DNA from: Notospermus geniculatus
Lineage: Eukaryota > Nemertea > Pilidiophora > Heteronemertea > Lineidae
Reading direction: 5' to 3'
DNA length: 64,000 nucleotides
Assembly (NCBI GenBank): GCA_002633025.1
Contig: NMRB01000004.1
Coordinates: 1,080,276-1,144,275, forward strand
Under the pieces are notes generated by a model that saw only the letters and a list, made by a program, of their open reading frames with translations, ran no database searches and was not told the origin of the DNA. This document shows, in pieces, positions 48,835 to 61,650 of the stretch. Every line of letters starts with the position of its first letter. Within the stretch, counting starts at the first letter, position 1. Position numbers and translations under genes: made by a program.

Positions 48835-49363
48835 GTTTCCTTTTCACTTTATCGTCAGTGTTGAAATATGACTGAGTGGAGTTCAGTCGGTCGGTGATGG
48901 CCTGGTATGAATCAGAAGCTCAGGGTCCAATAGTCGACAGGATAACCTACGATGACGATGATATTGAAGAACTGTTTTAGCAAGTCTCCCAGTCGTTATG
49001 GTCGCCTCCTATCCTTGAATGGCCCAAGCCAAAACCAAAACAAAACAGAGTAGAGCACTTGTGGTAGTTTTGAAAACTTGTCCCCTTTGACGTGACTGTG
49101 TGAAAGTCAACCAGAAATATGCGGCTGACCACAAAATGTCTGTCACTTCCCAGAACAAACCCTGTGGTTTTCACATTTTCCCTCCACAGGAATGTCATGC
49201 TGGGGGTATTAAGTGCATCAAAGTGGAAACAAAGCTTATTCGTCCTAATACTCCAAACAATTACCCTATTTGGTTTGTGTGGGGATCATGCTTGTTTTTA
49301 ATTGGTGAGGCTAGTCCAAGTTGGCTCTTGTTGTGTTGTATTTAGTGACGGAAATAGGTAATT
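48835..49363. repeat. Duplicated block 2, copy A
   Basis: Matches 49911-50438 with a few substitutions and small indels (for example tcagggtcc versus tagggtcc). After ggaaataggtaatt the two copies diverge completely. Confidence 0.92.
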
Positions 49364-49909
49364 GGTCACGAGTCATGAACTGGTCAAAATTTTCGTTGCA
49401 TGGTCAAAATGACTGATTTTTCGATTTTCACAGCATGGAGACCTTGTACCACCCTGCTGATGTTAGTGAAGAAATCAGTCTAAAATATTGAGAAATAAGA
49501 GAGCTATCATGATTTATAACTAACAAATGTAATGGAAAAGCCATTACGAACCACACACATTTTACACGTTTTCTCAAAACGTACATAGGTCAACATAAAA
49601 CTAAATTAAAATGACATTTTCCAACAAAAATGAGCAGTGTCTGTTTTAAAATGTTCAGGAGGTATCACAGCACACATTTCGCCAGTTAGAATTTCGATAG
49701 AAACTTTTCCTTGCTTATATTTCTTATGTAATCATCCCATATGTGAAATGTAAGATAATGATAATTTGTAATAGCAATGAGCATTCCACTTCTTAATCGA
49801 ACCATTTTTCTCATGGAATTGCTTCAGCTACTCAAGCAAATGTGTATAGCATATTTTTATGACATAATCAATCAACTTTGGTTGTACAGGGTGTCCCAAA
49901 ATTACTTGT
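49364..49909. other. Copy-A-specific tail
   Basis: 546 bp with no counterpart after copy B. It ends at the N with acagggtgtcccaaaa, a string common at DNA transposon termini. It may be part of an insertion present on one haplotype; no second terminus was found. Confidence 0.4.
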
Positions 49910-49910
49910 N
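49910..49910. other. Single-base assembly gap (N)
   Basis: Immediately precedes the second copy of duplicated block 2. Confidence 0.95.
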
Positions 49911-50438
49911 GTTTCCTTTTCATTATCGTCAGTGTTGAAATATGACTGAGTGGAGTTCAGTCGGTCGGTGATGGCCTGGTATGAATCAGAAGCTAGGGTC
50001 CAATAGTCGACAGGATAACCTACGATGATGATGATATTGAAGAACTGTTTTAGCAAGTCTCCCTGTCGTTATGATCGCCTCCTATCCTTGAATGGCCCAA
50101 GCCAAAACCAAAACAAAATAGAGTAGAGCACTTGTGGTAGTTTTGAAAACTTGTCCCCTTTGGACGTGACTGTGTGAAAGTCAACCAGAAATATGTGGCT
50201 GACCACAAAATGTCTGTCACTTCCCAGAACAAACCCTGTGGTTTTCACATTTTCCCTCCACAGGAATGTCATGCTGGGGGTATTAAGTGCATCAAAGTGG
50301 AAACAAAGCTTATTAGTCCTAATACTCCAAACAATTACCCTATTTGGTTTGTGTCGGTATCGTGCTTGTTTTAATTGGTGAATGGCTAGTCCAAGTTGGC
50401 TCTTGTTGTGTTGTATTTAGTGACGGAAATAGGTAATT
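49911..50438. repeat. Duplicated block 2, copy B
   Basis: Begins exactly after the N with gtttccttttcattatcg, matching 48835 onward. It continues into unique sequence after 50438. Confidence 0.92.
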
Positions 50439-51045
50439 TTGAAATAAAAGTAGTCGGAGATCAAAGAATGGCGATCTATTGTCTCCATAAATGAGTTGCC
50501 CTTTGAAGTCATTTCATCTATTTGACCTGATTTGCCTTGATCCTTCAAATCAGTTTTCCCCAAGAAATCGAAAATGTCTTAAAATGTACTTTACTGTGAT
50601 TCGTTTGAAATGGAAATGTTGGAAGGGCTTTATTTATAGAACCCTGTTTGATGATACATGTACGAAAGGTTTCTTTTTGACGACCCCTGTGGTTCTCTCA
50701 TACATTAGTGTACAGCCCTAAAGCCATGTATAGGTCCTATCTACAAAAGCCAGTAGGTCTAACGGAACATACTTTTGGATATGTATAAATCGGATATGAA
50801 TGCGGAAAGAATATCCCTTTTCAAATCTCAAATCAACGAATCACAAAACCTTGACTAAGACTTCCTGTGCCTTGTTCAAGTGCCAAAATGTGATTTCAAA
50901 ACCATTGAAACCCACCACGCTCGATCACACTCGATGGAAAAAAATGTATTACTGAAAACATCTACATGCATTGTGAATCTTTTATGTAATATCCTAAAAA
51001 TATACCATCGTTTTGCTTCAAAGATGTGACTTTTTTGCCTATGGT
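50439..51045. other. Intergenic, no gene seen
   Basis: AT-rich with no supported feature. Confidence 0.5.
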
Positions 51046-51265
51046 AATACTAGTGTCCCACTGGCGACTTTTTCCCACGACAAGGGGCGAATCTGAAGTC
51101 TGCGACATTCCCTCGACAAGCTGCGATATTTATCGTTAATGTGTTTCGCATTGGATCATGGAACCAGAGAATCACTGCGAAGATAGACGACAGTCTACGA
51201 AGAGCTACGATTTTTTCATTCGTCCCTTGTCGCAGGCCAAAATTCGCCAGTGGGACGCTAGTATT
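51046..51265. mobile_element. MITE with AATACTAGYGTCCCACTGGCGA ends
   Basis: The 22-bp termini match in inverse with one difference (51046-51067, 51244-51265), bounding 220 bp. Further inner complements (cgacaaggggcgaa and ttcgtcccttgtcg) extend the fold. Confidence 0.85.
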
Positions 51266-51601
51266 AGGCCACAGTACGTCAGTCACCCCTTGGTAGTTCA
51301 GCGGACAGATTTCTGGGAAGTTCCCTGCTGGTGTTCTCTAATCTGTTCATTCATGCCTTTTGACCTTGAAGAACTTGGCGGTTGGCATTTCCTGGAATGT
51401 CCCCAGTGGTTGACCACAGGATGACTGTCACTGACCACAAGCGTGTTTTCAGGTCATAGGGAAAGCCCGGGAGGAAAAGCCTCTCCACGCCACCATTGTG
51501 GCGCCACTACGGTTTCAAGTCATGAACGTGGTTGTGCATGGATACTCAATGGTTGAACGTCCAGCTTTGCTTTGTTCAACAAAGCTGGTGTGAGAACTCC
51601 A

Positions 51602-52006
51602 CGTGAGACGGCGAGCGAAGACAGTTTACTGGTATTGCCTTCAGTGTGAGACACTTAGCAGAGTTCTATTGCTATTCCCGTCCATATGAGACACTCAGCA
51701 GAGTATATTGCCCCCTGCATGAGACAATGGGCAGAGTTCATTGCAGTCCACGTGAGACACTCAGCAAAGTTTTATTCCCGTCCACGTGAGGCACTCAGCA
51801 GAGTTTATTGCCCTCTGCATGAGACAATGGCAGAGTTTATTGCCATGAACGCTCAGCAGAGTTTATTGCCTTCCATGGACGCTCAGCAGAGTTTATTGCC
51901 GTCCACGTGAGACACTTGGCAGAGTGTTATTGCCTTCCGTGTGAGACGCTCAACAGAGTTTGAGTTTTATTGCCGTCAGTGCGAGACACTCAACTGAGTT
52001 TATTAA
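51602..52006. repeat. About 33-bp minisatellite
   Basis: Roughly eleven variants of gtgagacactcagcagag tttattgccgtccac, with truncated copies around 51840-51890. Confidence 0.88.
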
Positions 52007-54935
52007 CTTCTCGTTCTCTCGCAGCCTAACTGTACTGTCTGAGAATGATTCACGAAAGTTGTTGTCCTCCTGAGACTATAGACGGAGCTTACCTTCTCCA
52101 GGTGAGATGTTCAACGGAACTGAAACGATTCAAAGGGACAGAATGAATTGTAGGTGTCGCCAACTGCTGTCTGCTCTTGAAGCACAGTCAGTATGGGCCT
52201 AAGTTTGGGTGTTTTCTAACAACCCATGGCGAAAATCCTGGCAGATTTCTGAGGCGGCATTTGTTTTATGCTGGTAATTGCTTAAGTTGGGCATTTTTGG
52301 GCAACAAGGTTCATTGATTGAACCCACAGGCAGTAGTGTACTGCTAGCCTGTATGATTGGCTAATGGGTTTCATTCATAAAATGTTCACTACTAATTTGG
52401 TATGTGGCCTACTTTGTTGGGAGAGGATTTCTCGCCAGCCTTGTGTTGGCCCAGTGGCCTCCAGCAGAAGTAAGAAGAAAATACGTAACATGTATCACTT
52501 GCAGAGTCGTTATAATGAGGAAAGAAAAAAGGCTCTGTTTGTTGGTATATTTCAGTTGAGACAGCAGTATTGCGCATGATGCTGGCAATTTATCAATGGC
52601 CAGGTTGACAGTAGGGGTAAAGAAAATACTCAGAAAGATATAATGAAAGAAAAGATCTCGAAAACTATGGTAACACAACAGTATCAATATCTCTAGGATA
52701 TGAATAGAAAGGCTGAACGGAGATAGACCCTGCAGAAAAAGTTCCTTTTTTATCTAAGAGGACTTATCCCAGGGTTATCGTGATGCCAGCAGGGAACCCA
52801 AGTTTCATTTGGGAGGGTTAAATTTCTGAGAAGTTGTCGTCTTTAAGAAGGTTTATTTCGCGTCAAATATCAGAAATTTGATGATGCTGATCTATGGGAA
52901 ACGACCGTCAGCTGCTTTAGTTCTGCAAAGGACACCATATCCCTTGGAAATTATTGAGATGAAATGTACCTAGCCGTGTTTTGCACCTTGGCTTGTTTGT
53001 TCATCCTATGCTTGTATCAGATTAACCAAAGGGTATTGTTATGATACCTATTATTCTTTATTCGTAGACGCATCCATTGCTGGATCACTTAGGCCTTTGC
53101 CGATAACATTGCAAACAGAAAAGTCAGGAAAGGAAAACGGATCGCCTGACCTAGATGGAACTGTTGGAATGATTTTAGCAGTTTTTAGGGGAGGCATGTA
53201 GCTATTTTAGGGAATGGATCGGTACAGCTAGGTCATAAGATATAACTTTCATTAATAGTGTGAGGATACGAAGTCGTTATTCAGCCACCAACTGCTTTTG
53301 AAGTTGTCAGCTGACGTTTGTGAACTAATCTGATGTGGAACAGCAATGTCATATACAATGTATACCAGTACTTCGACGATGGCTTGATGATATGTTGTGC
53401 ATTCACCACGCAGGTCAATGCCCTGATGACAATGCACCCATCATACGTTTGACGATGACATATGCTGTGCATTTAGACCATTCCAATCAGGTCAATGTTT
53501 TGATAACAACGCATCATCAATCCCATCATATGTTTGGTTGTACGAAATCAATTTCGATGCTGCATTTTTCATCGATGGACGTAATATCCAAGTGCATGAC
53601 GTACGTTGTATGGCCATGATGACGGTGTTGATGTCGTCTGCGGTAGTGGCTTTCCGCAGCTGGTGTGTACTCTCAGACTATTCTCAACATGCTTGACGTC
53701 ATTTCGCCAGCTGTGCTGACCACTTCGGTCTAATAATAGGCCTACACAATGTACATCAATAATAACAGACAGGCCAATTGTATACGCAGACACAGACTGC
53801 ATCTGCATAGGCCTGGAATTAATATCACTACGGTATCTAAAAATAGAGATGGACAGTGGGGTTGCAACTCGAGATACTTGTGGGACGAAAAAGCTTGTGA
53901 CTGGATTCTGGGCCCAGATTAGGCTAGGCCTATCTGTTGGTGGTATCTGAAGGATGCAACAAGGCATTAGTAGGCTGCAGATGACGAACTTCGAATTTTC
54001 AGTTGTAACTCAGTACTCGTTTGGGCGAGAAAGTTCCGTAGCGCTTCATTGCAGTGCCGAGGTACCGTAGCCTTAGCATGTCTTTCTTGAAGTACTCAAG
54101 ATAGCCTTTCAAAAGAACGATGATGTCATATTCCTCTATACCCTGTAGGCTATAATTAGGAATTTGGGAGAAAACAATACGTGAAAAATTGAGAACTCTT
54201 ACCTCAAATTGATGCGGTTACTTCCTGGGACTTCTCGAACATTCTCACCCTTGGTATCATCAATCGTTGTTATCTTAGCCTACCTCATGTCAGCATTGAC
54301 GTCATCAACTCAACCGACCTTGTAGAAACTTCCAGGCATCCGTACCTGACTCACGTATACTTGGCAAACTTCAGCAGCAGGATTAACCCTGTCTTTCCCA
54401 CTGATTTCTTCTTCCTAAGAACCTGACTATAGCTACCGGTACATCTGAAGAAAGTATTCAATTGACATGATTGAACACCAGTTCAGAAGCAAGAGATGCA
54501 TTTCTGGGCATTTGGGATGTATTCAGCCATGGAGTGTTCTCCACGAAGTTGGAATATTCCAGTCTGTTTACCACAGATTTGGAAAAAAATTCATTGAATC
54601 AGCTAGACTTTCCTCTTTCACTTAATAATACTTAGGGAGAAAGAACACTGTATTTTCAACCGAAGTCGACCTTGTAAGCCTACTTTTTTCACTGGAGACT
54701 CAACAACGTGCTCAGGAACCTAAGATTCTCCTAATGTGGCCAAGACAGAATTGAGAGTTTTATGGAATAATACGGTGGGAAGTTGGCTCTTCGATGGTTA
54801 ATACGGTTATTTCATCGGTGATACCATGTCCAAAATCCATGTGATAACTCCATTGTAAACCTGGACAATATGACCACTCAACTAGCCATAACTGTTTGCT
54901 CTAATTTGGCATGACATAAGCTGATTTCCGGTTGG
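52007..54935. other. Intergenic, no gene seen
   Basis: Only a diverged pair of about 80 bp (53377-53455 and 53456-53538, both with caggtcaatg and tgatgaca/tgataaca) stands out. No coding exon. Confidence 0.45.
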
Positions 54936-55816
54936 TAAGTTACGCCTAGTTTCCGGGTGCGCACCGTACATTTTGTGAAGAAAGTATATTACGAGAAGAG
55001 CACGCAGTGATGATTCCACGTGAGTTTTCTCGCGCGAGTCGGCTCTATGGGTACGGTACATTATAAAATATTGATATTATGGTGCGTATAAAATACGGTA
55101 TCAACGTAAGCAATATTGATTTCAGGCCAATGACCGCTAGACAGGGCGGACTACCTTAGTGAAAAAAGCCTCTGAGAGTGGCCAGCTGCAGTCTATTGTT
55201 TCCCTTTTGTATGGAAAGCAATTTGATTGGTATTTGTTTCGAAACGTCTTCATATTAGTGGCCTGAATTTCAGACAATCTAGGTTTGATATATCTGTGAT
55301 ATACATTGATATATTACCAATATTCAAAACTGTTCATTGCGTATGACAGAGTCTGTATTCGCTGAAGCCCATTGGTGACCTACATAGAGATGTAGTAAGT
55401 TGTAATATTCTATTTTTACCCATCAGTGTAATGTGGTATTCCTAGCAGCCAGGTAATTATAACGACTCTAGAAATAACCTGACCTCACCATCTAAAAATA
55501 CTTGCTAGCAAAGAACAGGGCAGCCTTGAAATTGTGCCATCTTCAGGCTCGGCAATACTGCTGATCCTCTGGAAGTCTTTCTGCTCTTCTTTCAAAGCCT
55601 GCACAGTGAATTCTCCTCAATCTCTGGCTGTCCCTGGCGTTACATATTGGCATTGGGTTGGTGCATAGAACGATGGCTACATATTGTTGTAAGAAATCTC
55701 CTGTTAACCCCATAAGACATTATCTTTTCTGTGACACTCTGTACGTCAACAATGCAGTGTAACAGTAATCAATATGGAAGCTTGATCGCACTTTTGATGG
55801 AATGACAGATTAATAC
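54936..55816. repeat. Duplicated block 3, copy A
   Basis: 881 bp repeated at 55818-56693 with small differences (for example gggtgcgcaccg versus gggtgccaccg). It ends at gacagattaatac directly before the N. Confidence 0.95.
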
Positions 55817-55817
55817 N
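55817..55817. other. Single-base assembly gap (N)
   Basis: Exactly between the two copies of block 3. Confidence 0.95.
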
Positions 55818-56693
55818 TAAGTTACGCCTAGTTTCCGGGTGCCACCGTACATTTTGTTAAGAAAGTATTATTACGAGAAGAGCACGCAGTGATGATTCCA
55901 CGTGAGTTTTCTCGCGCGAGTCGGCTCTATGGGTACGGTACTTTATAAAATATTGATATTATGGTGCGTATAAAATATACGGTATCAACGTAAGCAATAT
56001 TGATTTCAGGCCAATGACCGCTAGACAGGGCGGACTACCTTAGTGAAAAAAGCCTCTGAGAGTGGCCAGCTGCAGTCCATTGTTTCCCTTTTGTATGGAA
56101 AGCAATTTGATTGGTATTTGTTTCGAAACGTCTTCATATTAGTGGCCTGAATTTCAGACAATCTAGGTTTAATCCTGTGATATACATTGATATATTACCA
56201 ATATTCAAAAAGGTTCAATGCGTATGACAGAGTCTGTATTCGCTGAAGCCCATTGGTGACCTACATAGAGATGTAGTAAGTTGTAATATTCTATTTTTAC
56301 CCATCAGTGTAATGTGGTATTCCTAGCAGCCAGGTAATTATAACGACTCTAGAAATAACCTGACCTCACCATCTAAAAATACTTGCTAGCAAAGAACAGG
56401 GCAGCCTTGAAATTGTGCCATCTTCAGGCTCGGCAATACTGCTGATCCTCTGGAAGTCTTTCTGCTCTTCTTTCAAAGCCTGCACAGTGAATTCTCCTCA
56501 ATCTCTGGCTGTCCCTGGCGTTACACAATGGCATGGGGTTGGTGCAGAGAACGATGGCAACATATTGTTGTAAGAAATCTTCTGTTAACCCCATAAGACA
56601 TTATCTTTTCTGTCACACTCTGTACGTCAACAAGTGTAACAGTAATCAATATGGAAGCTTGATCGCACTTTTGATGGAATGACAGATTAATAC
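55818..56693. repeat. Duplicated block 3, copy B
   Basis: Starts at the N with taagttacgcctag, matching 54936. Similarity stops at the point where copy A was cut, then unique sequence follows. Confidence 0.95.
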
Positions 56694-57070
56694 TTACTAT
56701 CAAAGTATAGTCATAACAGGCATTTCATATTCATGAGGCCTAGATGACCTTTACAGCCAGTCATTGATTTTGTAACATTTGTGTTATTGCAACATTATTA
56801 CAAACTTTCTATTACTTTTATCTCTATTGCAGCAATACGTTTCTAAGAAGAGGTTTTCTTTGAGACGTAAAATATATACATGTATTTGGGGCTGGATTTA
56901 TTCATTACAAGCTTTTCAAACCTGAAATTCACAAACGCCTGACCTGGTTTCAGGATACCTCAAATTGATGATAGGCAAGTATATAAAACTTGTCCACTAC
57001 CGATTCAGCTACTTTGAACTATCCAACATAGACCACAAAAAACGACACACAAAATGATAGTAAACATAAA
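56694..57070. other. Intergenic, no gene seen
   Basis: No coding signal or repeat. Confidence 0.5.
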
Positions 57071-57204
57071 GTCGTCGCCAAATCTCGCAAATTTTCGACC
57101 CCAACTGGGGTCTTCCTCAGGCACTTTCTAGTCGAGATCTCTGCTAGAAAGTGCCTGAGGAAGACCCCGGTTGGGGTCGAAAATTTGCGAGATTTGGAGA
57201 CGAC
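57071..57204. repeat. 61-bp-arm hairpin with hammerhead-like core on both strands
   Basis: Arms 57071-57131 and 57144-57204 are almost perfect complements around a 12-base loop. Each strand of the fold reads CTGAGGA, then a 6-bp stem GACCCC/GGGGTC, then GAAA (57155-57182 on +), followed by atttgcgagatttgg. This resembles the conserved core of hammerhead ribozymes found in the terminal repeats of Penelope-like retroelements. One extra A separates CTGAGGA from the stem and I could not fit helix I and III convincingly. Confidence 0.55.
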
Positions 57205-58952
57205 TTGTTACTTTGAACAGCCATCATCTATGTAAACAGACCGTCTCTTTCTTAGGTTTTGATCGAATTGGTTCAAAAAGTTCAACTGCAATGTTATTCT
57301 TTCAACTTTATCAAATTTTATAGCCATCTTGCAGGAGAAGAGTGCCAGTGTACAACCTGAAATGAACTGCCACCGAAAGTGCGAGCTATTTCTGTCTTCG
57401 TCATGGAAACCGTTCCAGGGCCAATCGCTATTTTCTTCTCGATTCCCAGGCATGTTCAGACTGCAGCTATTTATAGGTATCTGCTTTTGTGATGGTAATC
57501 AGAGTGTTTGGTGGTACTATGAGCATTGTCAATTTCAACCAGGCAATTGTTGCCGTGGATTTTCGATTTTTGAATTATTCTTGGGCATAAATTGATGCCT
57601 TTTGTGCACAAAAATTGAAGACCTTTGTACCTCTCCTGCCTTGCTTCTTCCTCACACAAAACAGGAAAGCGTCATCACAAAATGCCTACTATTTCTGATA
57701 TGACCTTAGAGTCCGTAGAAAGACGCCAAAACATACTCCAGATCACCGATCGAAGGCAATTTATGGATATTCAAGCCTAGCCCACTGTCTAGATGTTAAA
57801 TAATATGAACATTGACCAATGGTTGAGCGACATCAAGTCGTCTGTACCAATGGTAATGAGTTCATGTCCAGGGCGTACAGGTGTCGATTTCGTAGCAAGA
57901 AGTCAATCAGCTATTGTACAGACTTATGTTTGGCATAGTCCCTTTAACAATCAGACATCAATACATGATTTGAAGTACACCTGACAGACAAAGCCGTACA
58001 ACGTTGTGTCATAATATCATAGCCCTATGTACTTCATCAATGCATCAGATCGGCTCTGTGTATATAAATAGCACAAACGGCCTTGAGACACAGTAGCTGT
58101 AATAAAAGTAATTGCTTGGGATGACAACAAAGTGCGGAGAAAGATTTCACTGTTGTTTGTATCAGAGATTGAATTAGGATGTTGCAGTGCTTGGAGCACG
58201 GTCTAATATGACTTGACGACGAGGATGATATGTTCATATTCACAATCAATGAATGATGTACATGTACATGTACTTATATTTATATGGCTGTAATGCTTCC
58301 AGGAGACATGCTGACAATTATCTACACTAACGCGATTGCCAGTTCCTATATGTAATAGGTATTTACATACATGATGACTTTTTATGGCCTAGGGGGCTTT
58401 AGATTTGTCATCTTGTGTCAGTACCCGCAGGCAAGTTAGTGACCTGTTCTATGTCTGCAAAAGGTGCATTTCAATCCAACCATGTGTAAATATTTACCTG
58501 CCACAGCTAGGAATAGCACCCATCACTGAAACCTAGAAATTCCACATTCCATATCTCACAAAAATCGGTCCAAATCTCTGCTAATTGGCGTAGATATCGT
58601 AAAAGTGGCCGTACGCCAAACAGGTGTCAAGATGTTACATCTATCCCTCAGGTACCGAGGTCTATTTTCGATGTAGGTTATTTCCATTAACTTTCCTCAT
58701 AGTTATATTTACCGTCTTATTTCAGTTCTATTTCCAGGTAGCACATCACATACTATCTTTGCCAGTTTGCTAAGTTTCTATTCTGGCAACTAGGACAAAC
58801 TACTTATCATTTCTTGGATTCCGCACACCATACCTGGTAGACCATGATCTGCTCAGGTGAGCCTTGCCAACTCATTTAGAATGTAATTTATGTCCGGAGG
58901 AATCTGTTTTGCAACTGGTAAAAAAAGAAAGATATACCTGTCAGTTGATATA
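57205..58952. other. Intergenic, no gene seen
   Basis: AT-rich. It contains a tacatgtacatgtac run near 58258. No exon or element supported. Confidence 0.5.
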
Positions 58953-59109
58953 AGATCGGCACCTGTCTCTTCCTAGCCAATCAGACATTCAAACTGGCGA
59001 ACTTCCACATCGATAAGTAGTTTTCAAGACTCCGAAACTTCGGAAAATTACAAAGCCCAGCTGCTGGATGTTAAACCAACATACGATCCTAAAAAAATAA
59101 ATAGAAGGT

Positions 59110-59490
59110 GCGTTATTGTTCTGCTTTGATCCTGACAATGTCCTTACATCGGATGTGCCCCGGGCTTTGATGATCTTGACTGCGTTATTGTTCTGCTTTG
59201 ATCCTGATAATGTCCTTACATCGATTCTCCCCCGGGCTTTGATGATCTTGACTGCGTTATTGTTCTGCTTTGATCCTGACAGTGTCCTTACATCGATTCT
59301 GCCCCGGGCTTTGATGATCTTGACTATGTTATTGTTCTGCTTTGATCCTGAGAATGTCCTTACATCGATTCTGCCCTGGGACTTGATCTTGACTGTGTTA
59401 TTGTTCTGCTTTGATCCTGAATGTCCTTACATCGATTCTGCCCCGGGCTTTGATGATCTTGACTGCGTTATTGTTCTGCCTTGATCCTGA
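59110..59490. repeat. 72-bp minisatellite (unit 1)
   Basis: Five copies of a 72-bp unit (gttattgttctgctttgatc...). Because 72 is divisible by three, one frame stays open as a 24-residue repeat. I see no start context, splice sites or flanking gene, so it is not called coding. Confidence 0.9.
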
Positions 59491-60615
59491 CAGTCATACT
59501 TTGGTATTCACCGTCTTCCTTCAAGCCCACTTGATGGCGATATTGTATCCATTATCCCAGTGAGTGTGCGGAGGAATATCCTGGCACTTCCAAGACTTTG
59601 CCCGAGTTGAAGAAAGTTTGTAATCTCATTTTTCATAGGCCAGTTTTTCAAAATGATTCCTGGATGTTTCTCAGAATGGCCAATGTAGGCCTACTTGTTA
59701 ATCTAAGAATAAACTTGGTCCCATGGTCTCTTCCTGGCCCAGTTCTGAATGTCCTACATGTAGATCAATCAATGATTTTTTACCATCGATCTGCGTCAGT
59801 TGTGTACTTATGCACTCGTGGTTATTTTGAGTGACCTATTTCACACGAAATTCCATTCATAAAACAACTGGACTTTGTCCATTGACGTCACTGCTATTAC
59901 TATTAATTACATGTACTAGGCCAACAATTGACTTCTGGAACCTGAGTTAATTATAGAAGCATAACGGGGTTATTTCTGTTGTTTTAGTGACGCGCTTCCT
60001 GGTGCCAGTCAAAGTCTGAAGAATGACATACATATTATTGACATACATGTATCATCTCTAGGCCTTCTTCTTACATTTAAAATAGACATTCCAAGAATCA
60101 CAGACGACAGGCATGCACTCTACTCCGAGTTCTGGCATGTCTGGAACGATCATCCTTGTGGACTTATCTCCTTCCAGAATTCGTTATTCGTGGTTATGTC
60201 GTTTTCAAAGTATCCATTGAAATAAATGCAATTTGTTTCCACTCTCAGATACACAAAGGCTCACAGACCGTTTTATTGGTAAGCACATTTATCATTCTCC
60301 ATTGCTTGTAGAGAATTTTCATTTTGTTTTTGGTTGGCAGCTTGGAGGAGTATTCAGTTAGCGATAGCTTCTTTGCATCCTTCTTTACTTTTTTCTGCTT
60401 GGGTGGAGTTCTTCCTAGGTTTTTGAAATTAAAAAAAGATGGCTTCAAATACTTTTCAGAAAACGATAGGAAGCGTATTCTTTGGATATTTGTGGGTTTG
60501 CTCATCAACAGATATTTACCATTTACTCATTCCTGCATGATAACGTGGGGTAAGTTGGTCGAAGAAAGACTAGAGAGAGAGGGCGGCCAAGAACGAAACT
60601 GCATCATAAGTCGTA

Positions 60616-60706
60616 GGCCCGTATTTTAGAATGCTATTGTTATCAACAGGAGAACAATAGCCTTGAGGAACTCCTTTACGTTGAGGAGCATTCTAAAATA
60701 CGGGCC
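60616..60706. mobile_element. MITE with GGCCCGTATTTTAGAATGCT ends, copy 1 (deleted)
   Basis: 20-bp inverted ends (60616-60635, 60687-60706). Compared with 62797-62975 the left inner arm (cgtaaaggagttcctcaagg) is missing, leaving a 91-bp remnant. Flanks GTA and TTA could be a mutated 3-bp duplication. Confidence 0.8.
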
Positions 60707-60732
60707 TTAGACTTCTCCATGACGTACGCACC

Positions 60733-60862
60733 AGTGGACTGTTCTTGCCTACAAGTGACCTAAAGTGGGTTGTTCTTGCCTACAAGTGACCTAAAGTGGG
60801 CTGTTCTTGCCTACCAGTGACCTAAAGTGGGCTGTTCTTGCCTACAAGTGACCGAAAGTGGG
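60733..60862. repeat. 31-bp minisatellite, four copies
   Basis: Unit agtgggctgttcttgcct acaagtgacctaa in unit 1, with single-base variants. Confidence 0.92.
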
Positions 60863-61309
60863 AAAGATCGGCACCTGTCTCTTCCTAGCCAATCAGACAT
60901 TCAAACTGGCGAACTTCCACATCGATAAGTAGTTTTCAAGACTCCGAAACTTCGGTCAATTACAAAGCCCAGCTGCTGAATGTTAAACTAACATACTATC
61001 CTAAAAAATGAAATTGAAGGGGAGAAGTTTGGTTTTTGCTTGGTCTCATCGAATCATTGCAGACTTCTCCCATTGATCTTGATGCTGAAAGAGTCCTCTA
61101 GAGTTCTACCTTTAATCATGTTATATCCATCGGAATCCTGTCCTCAATGCTGACAATATCCTTACTGTTGTTCCTTCGATCCTGACGAAATCTCCACGGC
61201 TCTTCTCTTGATCCTCTGCACCACGTTCTTGATATCGGCGCTGTGCTGACAGTTCTGCCATTATTCTTCAATTCCTTCATTCTATTCTGCCTATGATCCT
61301 GATAATACA

Positions 61310-61650
61310 TCGGATCTTCCCCGGGCTTTGATCTTGACTATTGTATTGTTCTTGACTGTGTTATTGTTCTCCCTTGATCCTGACAATGTCCTTACATCGA
61401 TTCTGCCCTGGGCCTTGATCTACTGTGTTATTGTTCTGCTTTGATCCTGATAATGTCCTTACATCGATTCTGCCCTGGGACTTGATCTACTGTGTTATTG
61501 TTCTGCTTTGATCCTGATAATGTCCTTACATCGATTCTGCCCTGGGACTTGATCTACTGTGTTATTGTTCTGCTTTGATGATAATGTCCTTACATCGATT
61601 CTGCCCCGGGCTTTGATGATCTTGACTGCGTTATTGTTCTGCCTTGATCC
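61310..61650. repeat. 67/72-bp minisatellite (unit 2)
   Basis: The homologous array in the second unit mostly has 67-bp repeats ending ggacttgatctact, so the reading frame of unit 1 is not kept. Confidence 0.88.

Larger units (their letters stand above)
58953..60864. repeat. Tandem duplication, unit 1
   Basis: Starts agatcggcacctgtctc and runs through a 72-bp minisatellite, about 1 kb of single-copy-like sequence, a MITE and a 31-bp minisatellite. It ends where the same start recurs at 60865. Identity with unit 2 is high outside the arrays. Confidence 0.92.

Noticed and set aside
49868-50056. Minus-strand frame over the start of duplicated block 2
   Set aside because: The other copy of the same sequence has a one-base indel that breaks the frame, so it is not under coding constraint.
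59116-59484. 122-codon frame with 24-residue repeats
   Set aside because: A by-product of a 72-bp unit. The homologous array in unit 2 has 67-bp units that destroy the frame.
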